Numbered from the stretch's first letter, positions 19,601-27,484 are shown. The stretch is DNA of 64,000 nt from Gallalistipes aquisgranensis (GCF_014982715.1 NZ_JADCJY010000001.1:1860001-1924000); one strand, 5' to 3'. The notes: a model not told the origin generated them from the letters alone. Numbers and translations are program-made.

Positions 19601-19854
19601 TGCTCCACTGGCCCGATTCGGAGCTGAAGCCCAACACGCTGGACTACATCAAGGAAAAGAAGATCGACCTGGTGGTCAACATCCCGAAAAACCTGTCGGA
19701 GACGGAACTCAACAACGACTACACCATCCGTCGCAGCGCCATCGACTTCAATATCCCGCTGATCACCAACGCCCGGCTGGCCAGCGCCTTCATCCAGGCC
19801 TTCTGCCGGCTCGACAAAAAGGACATCAAGATCAAGAGCTGGAACGAATACTAA
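16630..19854 (+). CDS. carB: Carbamoyl phosphate synthase, large subunit
   Basis: ATP-grasp synthetase of 1074 residues that makes carbamoyl phosphate from bicarbonate, ammonia and two ATP. The two homologous synthetase halves each start with a VILGSGA-type loop (VILLGSGALKIGEAGEFDYSG near 10 and VIVLGSGAYRIGSSVEFDW near 565), and the LGGLGSGF glycine loop lies in the first half. A C-terminal MGS-like regulatory domain (about 940 onward, with YATQGTADYL) would hold the allosteric site. The start overlaps the end of carA, and a perfect 40-base palindrome follows the stop. Confidence 0.98.
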   Translation: MQSAEKIEKVILLGSGALKIGEAGEFDYSGSQALKALKEEGIYTVLINPNIATIQTSENIADRVYFLPVTPEYVEEVIVKERPQGILLAFGGQTALNCGVKLYRSGVLEKYGVRVLGTPVQAIIDTEDREKFVEKLDQIHVKTIQSHAVTTVEDARKTANELGYPVILRAAYTLGGLGSGFCDNDQELEALASKAFTYSPQILVEKSLKGWKEIEFEVMRDRYDNCITVCNMENFDPLGIHTGESIVVAPSQTLTNAEYHKLRHLAITIIRHIGIVGECNVQYALDPYSEDYRVIEVNARLSRSSALASKATGYPLAFVAAKLGLGYGLHELKNSVTKSTTACFEPAIDYIVCKIPRWDLGKFKGVSRELGSSMKSVGEVMAIGRNFEEAIQKGLRMIGQGMHGFVANKELAVENIDEALSHPTDKRIFVIADALKHGYTVDRIYELTRIDKWFLYKLENIIRLEHEIEQYHTIDSVPDALLLEAKKRGFSDFQLARTVTKCAPAEIEQKIIEVRNRRKSRGITPYIKQIDTLAAEYPAQTNYLYVTYDASAHDIDFPQDGKSVIVLGSGAYRIGSSVEFDWCSVNAADTIRKSGLRSVMINYNPETVSTDYDMCDRLYFDELTLERVLDIADLEAPKGVIVSVGGQIPNNLALRLKDQHVPILGTSADDIDRAEDRHKFSQMCDEMGIDQPRWRELTTIDDIYRFADEVGFPLLIRPSYVLSGAAMNVVSNKRELEHFLTLATNVSKQHPVVVTEFIENAKEIEIDAVAKDGEVLIYAISEHVEFAGVHSGDATMVFPPQKMYVETMRRIKKISKLVAQGLHITGPFNMQVMAKNNEIKVIECNLRASRSFPFVSKVLKVNFIEIATKVMLGLPVEIPHKSAFDLDYVGIKAPQFSFSRLQKADPVLGVEMASTGEVGCIGEDFHEAILKAMISVGYYIPQKNILLSTGDARSKTDMLSAAQALQQKGYNLYATQGTADYLAQNGVRAEVLHWPDSELKPNTLDYIKEKKIDLVVNIPKNLSETELNNDYTIRRSAIDFNIPLITNARLASAFIQAFCRLDKKDIKIKSWNEY

Positions 19855-19870
19855 CGGAAACTTTCCCCGG

Positions 19871-19910
19871 AGAAGAGGCGATTTTCCATATATGGAAAAT
19901 CGCCTCTTCT
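19871..19910 (+). terminator. Perfect 40-base palindromic terminator after carB
   Basis: The 20-base left half (19871-19890) is the exact reverse complement of the right half (19891-19910), with TATA at the centre and a T-run (19910-19913) following. It starts 16 bases after the carB stop. The A/T-rich flanks would let it work in both directions. Confidence 0.85.
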
Positions 19911-20045
19911 TTTGTCTCAGCAATTCTTCCGGTGCAATCCGGGAAGTATTTCACCGCACGGACAGGGTCCGTTGTCGCAAACCGCTTTCCCCCGTTTTCC
20001 TATTATCCGGCAAGAGGCTGGACAGCCCCGCAAAAATGAAAATCC

Positions 20046-20072
20046 CCTCTGCCGATATGACTTCGGCAGAGG
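20046..20072 (-). terminator. Terminator of the FAD oxidoreductase gene
   Basis: Perfect 10-bp stem (20046-20055 with 20063-20072), 7-base loop. Read on the minus strand, it is followed by GGGGATTTTCATTTTTG, and it lies 48 bases past the stop of the minus-strand gene. Confidence 0.75.
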
Positions 20073-20119
20073 TGAAACCGTAACTCCTTGTCCGAGGGCT
20101 TCCCGTTCCTTGTCCGACA

Positions 20120-22105
20120 CTACTCGCCGGCAATCAGCAGCATGGCATCGGCCACGACCCGTCCCGCCGAAGGATCGCCCGACACCTCCACATAGGATTC
20201 CGTACCCGGTGCAAGACGGAAGGTCCCCAGCGGAATCCACTCCCCGTGCGTCTGTCCTTCGATCACGACATCTGCCCTGTCAACCGACACGGCATGCGGC
20301 TCCTTTCCGTCGAATACGACATATTCCGTCACGGGAACCGTCCCGTCCGTCAGTTGATAATAAGTATAGAGCCGATACTCCCCCTCCTCGGGCACCGAAA
20401 GAGGAAAACGGATACTCTTCCCGCCCTCGTTGCACACGTAAAAGGTCGGCCCGTATCCGCCGTTCCGGCGCAGCTGTTCCCAGCCCCCATCCGGAACGAC
20501 CGCCTCGGAATCGTCCGCCAGCACGTCGGGCAGCGATCCGTCGAGCAGCGGATTCTCCCGCAGCAGGGTCTGCACCCGGGCCACGTCCACCTTGTGCACG
20601 TCACCCGTCTCCAATGCCAGACAGGCCGCCACGGCCGCCGACTGCGCCAGCACCATGAAGACCGGTTCCATGCGGATGGAGCCGTAGGCGATATGGCTGG
20701 CCGACATGCAGACCGGAACCAGAAGGTTGTCGCACTCACCCCTTCGCGGAATGATCGAACGGTAGGAAATCGGATAGGGCCGTCCTCCGCCGATCTCCAC
20801 GTTTCCTTCGTTCTTCACCATCTTCACCCCGTCCTTTTCGACCACGATCCGCTGGCAGTTGTGCGAATCCATCGTATAGGCCGCCATGCCGATCCCGTCT
20901 TCGACCACCTCCCGGTTCTCGCAGTTGGCCTGCGTCATCACGTACTCGCCCACCATGCGGCGCACCTCGCGCACGTAGAGCTGGGGCGTCCAGTGGCCGT
21001 ATTCCTCGTACTCGTCTTTAGGATACCCCCACCGGAGCATCTGACGGCGCAGCGTATCCGGCACCCGGGAATCGTGACCGTAGAAATAGAGCAGCCCCTG
21101 CGTATACTCCCTGTGGTTGCGGATGATCCGCTCCCGCTCCTCGTAACCGGCCTCGGGATAGTTGTGGTTCATTCCGATCGCATCGGTCGAAAAGCCGCCC
21201 CGGTTGTTGACATCGGTCTTACGGTTGGGCATCCTGCTCCAGATGAAATAATCGTTCAGCCGCCTCTTGTCGGGCTGGGCCTCAAAGAGACGCAAGAGCA
21301 GTTCGTAGCGCGTGGAATCGTAGTTGTCGGGACGGGTGATCGGGATCATGTTGTCGGGATCGTCCGTAAGGCATATCCGGTAGTTGTAGGCCTGCACCAG
21401 CGTATCCCCGCTGCCGTCGGGCAGCAGTTCGGCGTCGCTGATCCCCCAGAGCAGTCCGCTGGTGGAGTCGCCCGGCACCACATAGGGATCGACCCCGTCC
21501 GGAAACTGGTGCCGCGTCATCAGCTGCACGCCGTTGTAGGTTTCGTCATAGAGGCTGTTCGGCTCGCGGCCCACCCCATAGGTCACGCCGCTGTGGGCCA
21601 TCAGGTCGCCTTCATAGGAGCAGTCGATGAACATGGATGCCGTCACCGTCCGGGCCTCTCCCTCTCCGTCCGAAGGTTCCACCCGGATGGAGACGATCTT
21701 TCCCCCGCCGACTTCCGCTCCGACGATCCGGCGTTTTTTCCATACCTTCACACCGGCCGAGGAGACATAATCCTCGAAAATGCCTTCAGCCACGCCCGGC
21801 TCGAAAATCCACTGCTCCAGTTTTCCGTAATGCCGGCCCAGACGACGGTAGAAATCTTTGGAAAGCCCGGTCACCACCTGCTTGTTGCCGATATCGGTGT
21901 AACCCAGGCCGCCGGAGGTGAGCCCGCCCAGCCGGCCGCCGGGCTCGATCAGCAGCACCTTTTTGTCCATCATCCGGGCCGAATAGGCCGCAATCACGCC
22001 GGCCGACGTTCCGCCGTACACACAGATATCGTACTCCGGACCCCGCTTCGAACACGAAACGGCCAGCAATGCCGCTACGCAGCATGCGATCAGAATCTTT
22101 TTCAT
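20120..22105 (-). CDS. Exported FAD-dependent oxidoreductase lipoprotein with golvesin/Xly CBD-like C-terminus
   Basis: Predicted lipoprotein (start at Met8 of the longest frame; lipobox LLAVSC) of about 661 residues. The FAD-binding fold opens with VYGGTSAGVIAAYSA and has the second GGRLGGLTSGGLGYTD block of the FAD_oxidored (PF12831) family, which is frequent in Bacteroidota and Planctomycetes. The last 120 residues, from about GGWEQLRRNGGYGPTFYV, look like the golvesin/xanthan-lyase CBD-like beta-domain, suggesting attachment to a carbohydrate or polymer. No sulfatase, glycosidase or transporter partner is adjacent, so the substrate is unknown. A -7 box lies about 120 bases upstream and a terminator follows. 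Confidence 0.88.
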   Translation of the reverse strand: MKKILIACCVAALLAVSCSKRGPEYDICVYGGTSAGVIAAYSARMMDKKVLLIEPGGRLGGLTSGGLGYTDIGNKQVVTGLSKDFYRRLGRHYGKLEQWIFEPGVAEGIFEDYVSSAGVKVWKKRRIVGAEVGGGKIVSIRVEPSDGEGEARTVTASMFIDCSYEGDLMAHSGVTYGVGREPNSLYDETYNGVQLMTRHQFPDGVDPYVVPGDSTSGLLWGISDAELLPDGSGDTLVQAYNYRICLTDDPDNMIPITRPDNYDSTRYELLLRLFEAQPDKRRLNDYFIWSRMPNRKTDVNNRGGFSTDAIGMNHNYPEAGYEERERIIRNHREYTQGLLYFYGHDSRVPDTLRRQMLRWGYPKDEYEEYGHWTPQLYVREVRRMVGEYVMTQANCENREVVEDGIGMAAYTMDSHNCQRIVVEKDGVKMVKNEGNVEIGGGRPYPISYRSIIPRRGECDNLLVPVCMSASHIAYGSIRMEPVFMVLAQSAAVAACLALETGDVHKVDVARVQTLLRENPLLDGSLPDVLADDSEAVVPDGGWEQLRRNGGYGPTFYVCNEGGKSIRFPLSVPEEGEYRLYTYYQLTDGTVPVTEYVVFDGKEPHAVSVDRADVVIEGQTHGEWIPLGTFRLAPGTESYVEVSGDPSAGRVVADAMLLIAGE

Positions 22106-22225
22106 AAGGTTTTCATCGGGTTTCAATCATTCGGGAATCCCCGCGCTGCCGCCGTTCCGGTCCGTCTCCGGCACCGCAACGGCCCGCCGGCCGCAACACC
22201 GCGGCCGCGGAGATTCCCCTGCGTC

Positions 22226-22233
22226 CAAAGATA
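22226..22233 (-). promoter_or_regulatory. -7 box for the FAD oxidoreductase gene
   Basis: TATCTTTG on the minus strand, followed by a GC-rich leader of about 115 bases; no TTG at the right spacing. The 200-base gap between this gene and hydG contains nothing else that I recognise. Confidence 0.45.
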
Positions 22234-22305
22234 GGACTTTTTCACGATTTTCCATGCCGGGTGCCGGACGGGGTGCGACATTTCCCGGATTTTCCCGCCA
22301 GACGG

Positions 22306-23775
22306 CTACAACAGCAGGTCCCGCTCCCCGTTCCGGATACGTTCCAGCAGGCGGCCGACCTCCTCCCGGCGGCCGGGATCGAGTTCGGCCGTCCTGCGGC
22401 CGATCAGCTCGCGCCCCCGGACCCGCAGTCCCTCCGGAGCGTAATCCTCCAGCCACTCGGCAAAGGTGAGCAGGGCGTTGGGCGTGCAGAAACTCTTGAT
22501 GAACCCTTTGGTCGAGAACTCCATGAAGTGCTCGCCCGTGCGCCCTTTCCGGTAACAGGCCGTGCAGAACGAGGGAATCTGCCCCGCCTCGACCAACTGT
22601 CCGATCGTCTCCGCCAGCGAACGGGTGTCCATCAGCTCGAACTGTTCCCGGTGCAGGTTCTGTTCCCCGGACTCTCCGGCCTTTTCCGCCGCACGGAGCT
22701 GCGCCAGCCGCCGGGCATGCTCCGTGTAACCGCCGATTTCGAGCTGGGTGCCGGCGTCGATCTGCGACACGCCGAAACCGATCAGCCGGTCGCGCAGGTT
22801 CCGGGGCTCGCGGGCCGTGAGGATCAGCCCCGTATAGGGTACCGCCAGCCGCAACACGGCCACCAGGCGGATGAAATCGTCGTCCGCCACCGGGCTGAGC
22901 GCCGTGCGGTCGAGGTTCGAGGCGTTCTGGATACGCGGGAAGGAGATCGTGTGCGGCCCCACCCCGAAGCATGCCTCCAGATGATTCACGTGACGCACCA
23001 GAGCCAGCACCTCGAAGCGCCAGTCGCCCAACCCGAAGAGCACGCCCAGCCCCACGTCGTCGATTCCCGCCTCCATGGCCCGGTCCATCGCCGTGAGACG
23101 CCACTCGTAGTCGGCCTTACGCCCCCCGAGGTGAAAGCGTTTGTAGGTCCCGGGATGGTAGGTCTCCTGGAAAATCTGGTAGGTGCCGATCCCGGCTTCC
23201 TTCACCGTACGGAACCCCTCGATGTCGAAAGGCGCCGCGTTGATATTGACCCTGTTGATCCGGCCGTTGTCCTGCCGCACGCCGTAGACCACCCTCGCCG
23301 TGCGGGCGATGTACTCCGCACTGTAATCCGGGTGTTCGCCGTAGACCAGGATCAGCCGCTTCTGCCCGGCCTCCTCCAGCCCCCTCACCTCCGATTCGAT
23401 CTCCGCATCGGTAAGCGTGCGGCGCAGGGCGTCGCGGTTGCCCGCACGGAACCCGCAGTAGGCACAGTTGTTGATACAGCGGTTGCCGATATAGAGCGGA
23501 GCGAAGAGGACGATCCGGTCGCCGTACACCCTGCGTTTGAGCGTGCGGGCTCCCTCGAGGATGATCCGCTCGGCCTCCTCCCCGCGGGCGTTGAGCAGCA
23601 CGGCCGTCTCCTCCATCGAGAGGCGGGCGAGCCCCAGCGAACGGTCCACGACGGCCTGCACACGCTCCGGCGAGGGATTCCGCGTGTTACGAAGTATCGC
23701 TTCTATCTCCTCCACGCTTATAAACGGGCGGAATTTTTCGTCTTTCAGATTACAGATTTGCGGATTGAACAACAT
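22306..23775 (-). CDS. hydG: [FeFe] hydrogenase maturase HydG (radical SAM tyrosine lyase)
   Basis: Radical SAM enzyme that cleaves tyrosine to make the CO and CN ligands of the [FeFe]-hydrogenase H-cluster. The start at 23775 gives 489 residues. The radical SAM cluster motif is CINNCAYC (Cys100, Cys104, Cys107). The C-terminal SFCTACYRKGRTGEHFM and later SFCTPNAL cysteines bind the auxiliary cluster that separates HydG from the shorter ThiH. No hydA, hydE or hydF lies in this window, so the gene is unlinked to its partners here. It is divergent from the symporter gene, with two -7 boxes only 12 bases apart between them. Confidence 0.92.
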   Translation of the reverse strand: MLFNPQICNLKDEKFRPFISVEEIEAILRNTRNPSPERVQAVVDRSLGLARLSMEETAVLLNARGEEAERIILEGARTLKRRVYGDRIVLFAPLYIGNRCINNCAYCGFRAGNRDALRRTLTDAEIESEVRGLEEAGQKRLILVYGEHPDYSAEYIARTARVVYGVRQDNGRINRVNINAAPFDIEGFRTVKEAGIGTYQIFQETYHPGTYKRFHLGGRKADYEWRLTAMDRAMEAGIDDVGLGVLFGLGDWRFEVLALVRHVNHLEACFGVGPHTISFPRIQNASNLDRTALSPVADDDFIRLVAVLRLAVPYTGLILTAREPRNLRDRLIGFGVSQIDAGTQLEIGGYTEHARRLAQLRAAEKAGESGEQNLHREQFELMDTRSLAETIGQLVEAGQIPSFCTACYRKGRTGEHFMEFSTKGFIKSFCTPNALLTFAEWLEDYAPEGLRVRGRELIGRRTAELDPGRREEVGRLLERIRNGERDLLL

Positions 23776-23792
23776 GTCGAAAAAATTTCGGG

Positions 23793-23800
23793 CAAAGTTA
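23793..23800 (-). promoter_or_regulatory. -7 box for hydG
   Basis: TAACTTTG on the minus strand, 17 bases before the hydG start; 12 bases separate it from the plus-strand box at 23813-23820. No spaced TTG. Confidence 0.55.
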
Positions 23801-23812
23801 ACGCTAAAAATA

Positions 23813-23820
23813 TAATTTTG
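23813..23820 (+). promoter_or_regulatory. -7 box for the symporter gene
   Basis: TAATTTTG fits TAnnTTTG; leader of about 18 bases to the ATG at 23843. No spaced TTG. It would compete with the divergent hydG box. Confidence 0.55.
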
Positions 23821-23842
23821 TCCCCGTACAAACAGGCAGTCT

Positions 23843-25192
23843 ATGAGAAAAAGAGGTACGTTCGCCAGCGGATTCGGCACGGTGGCCGCCGTGGGCGGTT
23901 CAGTGATCGGGCTGGGCAACATCTGGCGTTTCCCGTATATCGCGGGCGAAAACGGCGGAGCCGCATTCATCCTGGTCTACGTACTGGTCAGCCTGCTGCT
24001 CTCCGTCCCGCTGATGCTCTCCGAATTCTCGATCGGCCGCCACAGCCGCCGCAACGCCATGCGGGCCTTCCGCAAGGTGGCGCCCGGACGTCCCGCCTGG
24101 CAGGGCGTGGGCCTGCTGGGCATCGCCACGGCCCTGCTGATCCTCGGATTCTATTCGGTCATCGCGGGCTGGGCGCTCGAATTCCTCCGGGAGGCCGCCG
24201 CAGGAAGTTTCCGGGCCCAGACTCCGGCCGGACTGAAGGAGAACTTCGATACGTTCGTCGACAGCGGTTGGCGTCCCGTGCTGTGGACGCTCCTGTTCGT
24301 GGCCATGAACGGCGTGATCGTCTCGCGCGGCATCCAGAAGGGAATCGAGAAGTTCAACAAGGTGGTCACTCCGCTCATGTTCCTCATCCTCTTGGGTATG
24401 GCCGTCAACTCCTTCACCCTCGGCGGACTGCGCGAGGCGGTGGATTTCGTCTTCCGGCCCGATTTCAGCAAAATATCCGGAGCGGTCGTCATGCAGGCCG
24501 TGGGACAGTCCTTCTTCTCGATGAGCCTGGGCATGGGCATCATGATCACCTACGGCTCCTACCTGCGGCCGGGCGACAGCATGTTCCGCGTGGCGGGCAC
24601 CGTGGCCGTGTCGGACGTCTGCATCGCCATCCTCTCCGGGCTGGCCATCTTCCCGGCCGTCTTCACCTTCGGGATCAGCCCCACGTCCGGACCCGAACTG
24701 GTCTTTCTCACCCTGCCCAACATCTTCGCCCAGATGACGGGCGGCTACCTGATCGGCATCCTCTTCTTCTTCCTGCTTTTCGCCGCCGCCATCACCTCCT
24801 CCGTATCGCTCACGGAAGTGGTCGTGGCCTACGTGTCGGAAGAGTTCCGCCTCTCGCGCCGGAAAGCCTCCCTGCTCACGGTACTGGCAGTGGGCGTGCT
24901 GGCCACCCTGTGCGCCCTTTCCCAGATGAGCGGTTCGCCCCTCACAGTGGCCGGGAAAGACCTGTTCGACCTCTTCGACAGCCTCACCTCCACCTATATG
25001 ATGCCCGTAGGCGGGCTCCTGATCGTGATTTTCGCCGGATGGGTGATGAAGAAAGAACTGCTCCGCCGCGAAATCACGAGCGACGGACGCTACGGTACGG
25101 GAATCTATCCTTTCGTGCGGGCCCTCATCCGGTTCTTCGTTCCGGCCGTGATCGCCCTGCTTTTTCTCACCCAGCTCGGCCTTCTGAAATAG
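23843..25192 (+). CDS. Neurotransmitter:sodium symporter (NSS/LeuT) family transporter
   Basis: Inner-membrane Na+-coupled transporter of 449 residues with about 11-12 hydrophobic segments. The signature TM1 block is present as FGTVAAVGGSVIGLGNIWRFPYIAGENGG, whose unwound centre GLGNIWRFP binds Na+ and substrate in LeuT. Bacterial members carry amino acids such as tryptophan, tyrosine or leucine, and the substrate here cannot be assigned. It ends 3 bases before the convergent DUF721 gene, so no terminator separates them. Confidence 0.95.
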   Translation: MRKRGTFASGFGTVAAVGGSVIGLGNIWRFPYIAGENGGAAFILVYVLVSLLLSVPLMLSEFSIGRHSRRNAMRAFRKVAPGRPAWQGVGLLGIATALLILGFYSVIAGWALEFLREAAAGSFRAQTPAGLKENFDTFVDSGWRPVLWTLLFVAMNGVIVSRGIQKGIEKFNKVVTPLMFLILLGMAVNSFTLGGLREAVDFVFRPDFSKISGAVVMQAVGQSFFSMSLGMGIMITYGSYLRPGDSMFRVAGTVAVSDVCIAILSGLAIFPAVFTFGISPTSGPELVFLTLPNIFAQMTGGYLIGILFFFLLFAAAITSSVSLTEVVVAYVSEEFRLSRRKASLLTVLAVGVLATLCALSQMSGSPLTVAGKDLFDLFDSLTSTYMMPVGGLLIVIFAGWVMKKELLRREITSDGRYGTGIYPFVRALIRFFVPAVIALLFLTQLGLLK

Positions 25193-25195
25193 GAG

Positions 25196-25489
25196 TCATT
25201 TTACGATGATCTGACGGACGACCGGCACCCCCACGGCCCGGTTCACGGCCTCCGTGAGTTGGGCCCGCCGCATGAACACCTCGTGGCGCACCACCGACGA
25301 GGAGAGATGGACATACATGGTTCCCCGTTCGAAACGGATCGACGTGGTGTAGGAGGCCACCGTCCCGCCCACCAGCTGCGGCCACACGTCCGGCACCTTG
25401 GCCTCGGCCAGTTTCCTGGCGATATTGGGACACGAGCGTATCCAGTCGCCCATGATGTCGCCCAGTCGCATCGGCACGGTCCGTCTCAT
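25196..25489 (-). CDS. DUF721 (DciA-like) family protein
   Basis: Small cytoplasmic protein of 97 residues matching the DUF721 family: an N-terminal helical MRLGDIMGDWIR block, VWPQLVGGTVASYT, then a strand-rich RGTMYVHLSSSVVRHEVFMRR stretch and a short C-terminal VVRQIIVK. Some DUF721 proteins (DciA) act in loading the replicative helicase DnaB; the short Bacteroidota forms are generally uncharacterised. The start codon overlaps the recF stop by 4 bases (ATGA), so translation is coupled to recF, fitting a replication or repair role. Confidence 0.88.
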   Translation of the reverse strand: MRRTVPMRLGDIMGDWIRSCPNIARKLAEAKVPDVWPQLVGGTVASYTTSIRFERGTMYVHLSSSVVRHEVFMRRAQLTEAVNRAVGVPVVRQIIVK

Positions 25490-26643
25490 CGCCCTTCCTC
25501 CCCGTTTTCCGGGGAAACCTCCCCGGGTTTCCGCCCTCCGGCCTCCGCCGGACAGGGCTCACCCCCTTCCACCCGCATCAGCGTGTAGGGTTCGCCGCTG
25601 CGTTCGAGAATGGACTCCAGACGCACCTTGTTGCAGTCGGTGATGAATATCTGCCCGAACTCGGGGCCCGACACCAGGCGGATCAGCTGCTCCACCCGCT
25701 GCATGTCGAGCTTGTCGAACAGGTCGTCGAGCAGGAGGATCGGCTTTTCGCCCGCAGCGGCGGCGGCCAACCGGTACTGCGCCAGTTTGAGCGCCACGAG
25801 GAACGACTTCTGCTGCCCCTGCGAACCGTACTTTTTCAAGGGATATCCCCCGATCCGCATCCGCAGGTCGTCTCGGTGCACGCCCGTGGTCGAGAACTGG
25901 CTGATCCGGTCCTTTTCCCGGGCCGCCGCCAGCAGCTCCGCGAAGGGCCTGTCGTTGAGTTCCGAATGATACGACAGTTCGATCCGCTCCCGGTCGTCCG
26001 AAAGGATGCGGTAATATTCGGCCACCTGCGGCGCCAGCCGTTCCACCAGCTCCCGCCGTTTGCGGCTCACCGTCTCGCCCCAGTGCACCAGCTGCTGGTC
26101 CAGCACGTCGAGCAGCTCCTCCCCGCCCGGCCAGTCGGGCCGCTTGAGCAACCGGTTCCGCTCGCCGAGCACATGGTTGTACTTCACGATGGCGGTCAGA
26201 TAGTCGCGGTCGAGCTGCGAAAGAAAGGCGTTCAGATACCGGCGCCGCTCGTCGGCCGCATCGCTTACCAGAAAGGCGTCGGCCGGGGAGACGATCACCA
26301 CGGGAACCAGTCCGATATGGTCGGCCAGTTTTTCGTACTCCTTGCCGTTGCGCTTCACGGTCTTGCCTCCGGAGCGGCGGAATCCGCACACCACGCGTTC
26401 GATCTTTCCCCCGTCCGAGAGGTATTCGCCCTCCAGCAGGAAGGCGTCGCAGCCGTGCCGCACGCTCTGCCCGTCGGTCATCGTGAGCGAGCTCTTGCAC
26501 ATGGAGAGATAGTGGACGGCGTCCACCAGGTTGGTCTTCCCTGCGCCATTGTCGCCCACGAAACAGTTCACCCGCGAGGAAAATTCGAGATTCGCCCCGG
26601 GAATGTTCTTGAAATTGATGACGGAGAGCCTTTTAAGAAACAT
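25486..26643 (-). CDS. recF: DNA replication and repair protein RecF
   Basis: SMC-like ATPase that helps load RecA at gaps and stalled forks. The start at 26643 gives 385 residues. MFLKRLSVINFKNIPG is the typical RecF opening, Walker A is GDNGAGKTN (residues 30-38), the ABC signature region lies near KKYGSQGQQKSFLVALKLAQ and Walker B is PILLLDDLFDKLD. A non-conserved tail of about 30 Gly/Glu/Pro-rich residues follows the family end. DUF721 is coupled downstream; a -7 box (26664-26671) lies 21 bases upstream. Confidence 0.97.
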   Translation of the reverse strand: MFLKRLSVINFKNIPGANLEFSSRVNCFVGDNGAGKTNLVDAVHYLSMCKSSLTMTDGQSVRHGCDAFLLEGEYLSDGGKIERVVCGFRRSGGKTVKRNGKEYEKLADHIGLVPVVIVSPADAFLVSDAADERRRYLNAFLSQLDRDYLTAIVKYNHVLGERNRLLKRPDWPGGEELLDVLDQQLVHWGETVSRKRRELVERLAPQVAEYYRILSDDRERIELSYHSELNDRPFAELLAAAREKDRISQFSTTGVHRDDLRMRIGGYPLKKYGSQGQQKSFLVALKLAQYRLAAAAAGEKPILLLDDLFDKLDMQRVEQLIRLVSGPEFGQIFITDCNKVRLESILERSGEPYTLMRVEGGEPCPAEAGGRKPGEVSPENGEEGR

Positions 26644-26663
26644 GACCGCACGTGATTGCGTCT

Positions 26664-26671
26664 CAAAGGTA
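26664..26671 (-). promoter_or_regulatory. -7 box for recF-DUF721
   Basis: TACCTTTG on the minus strand, exact fit to TAnnTTTG, 21 bases before the recF start; no spaced TTG. Confidence 0.5.
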
Positions 26672-26733
26672 GGGAAAAAGCGCAAAAAAATAAAATAATC
26701 GCCTCCCTCTATACCTTTTTCTCCAAAAAGATG

Positions 26734-26741
26734 TATTTTTG
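26734..26741 (+). promoter_or_regulatory. -7 box for the TPR protein gene
   Basis: TATTTTTG, exact fit to TAnnTTTG, about 31 bases before the ATG at 26773; no spaced TTG. Confidence 0.5.
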
Positions 26742-26772
26742 TGCTTTGATAATTCCAAAACCAACGAAATTT

Positions 26773-27468
26773 ATGGCAGCAAAGAACACCCAGACGGAGA
26801 AAGACCCCGAAGTAGTCATCGAATCGGCCCTCAACCGCACGGAAGAGTTCTTCCAGAAGAACGGAGGAAACCTCATCATCGCGCTGGTGGTCGTGCTGGT
26901 GGTGGTCGGAGGATATTTCGGTTACAAATACCTCTACGCGGCTCCCCGCGCCGAAAAGGCTTCCGACATGATGTTCGTGGCCCAGCAGCAGTTCGCGGTG
27001 GACTCCTTCAAGCTGGCGCTGGAGGGCGACGGCAACAACGCGGGTTTTCTGGATGTGATCGAGAAATACGGCGCCACCCCTGCCGGGAATCTGGCGCGGC
27101 ACTACGCAGGCATCTGCTACCTGCGCACCGGCGACCTGACGCAGGCCATGGAGCAACTCCGTTCCTACAAGGCCACCAAAGGGGCTCCCAACACGCTCGT
27201 CAATGCCCAGAATTACGGGCTGCAGGGCGACATCCTCGTGCAGGAAGGCAAATTCCAGGAGGCTGTGGACCCCTATAAAAAGGCGGTGGAAGCCGGAGAC
27301 AACAGCCTCACCGCTCCCTGTTATCTGAAAAAACTGGGTCTGGTCTATGAGAAGATCGGCGACTATGCTGCCGCCAAAGCCGCCTTCGAGCGCATCGGCG
27401 ACGAATTTCCCGCCAGCCTCGAGGCCCGCGATATCGAAAAGTACATCGGCCGCGTAGACCAGCAGTAA
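26773..27468 (+). CDS. Membrane-anchored tetratricopeptide repeat protein
   Basis: Protein of 231 residues. A polar N-terminus, one transmembrane helix near residues 32-52 (LIIALVVVLVVVGGYFGYKYLY) and a C-terminal helical TPR-like region: YAGICYLRTGDLTQAMEQL, YGLQGDILVQEGKFQEAVDPYKKAVEAG and KLGLVYEKIGDYAAAKAAFERI. The layout resembles YfgM-type ancillary proteins, but the partner is unknown. The longer frame to 26656 is rejected because the promoter sits at 26734-26741. It stands alone, with its own promoter and a strong terminator. Confidence 0.88.
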   Translation: MAAKNTQTEKDPEVVIESALNRTEEFFQKNGGNLIIALVVVLVVVGGYFGYKYLYAAPRAEKASDMMFVAQQQFAVDSFKLALEGDGNNAGFLDVIEKYGATPAGNLARHYAGICYLRTGDLTQAMEQLRSYKATKGAPNTLVNAQNYGLQGDILVQEGKFQEAVDPYKKAVEAGDNSLTAPCYLKKLGLVYEKIGDYAAAKAAFERIGDEFPASLEARDIEKYIGRVDQQ

Positions 27469-27484
27469 ACATCGTAACCGGATA

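Noticed and set aside
16603-19923. 1106-residue minus-strand ORF opposite carB
   Set aside because: Exact shadow of carB; low-complexity composition and no promoter.
22306-23775. Thiazole synthase ThiH as an alternative to HydG
   Set aside because: Length of 489 residues and the C-terminal cysteine region (SFCTACYRKGRTG, SFCTPNA) fit HydG; no thi genes nearby.
22261-25209. 982-residue plus-strand ORF across hydG and the symporter
   Set aside because: Runs antisense through hydG and then in the wrong frame of the symporter; both real genes have strong motifs.
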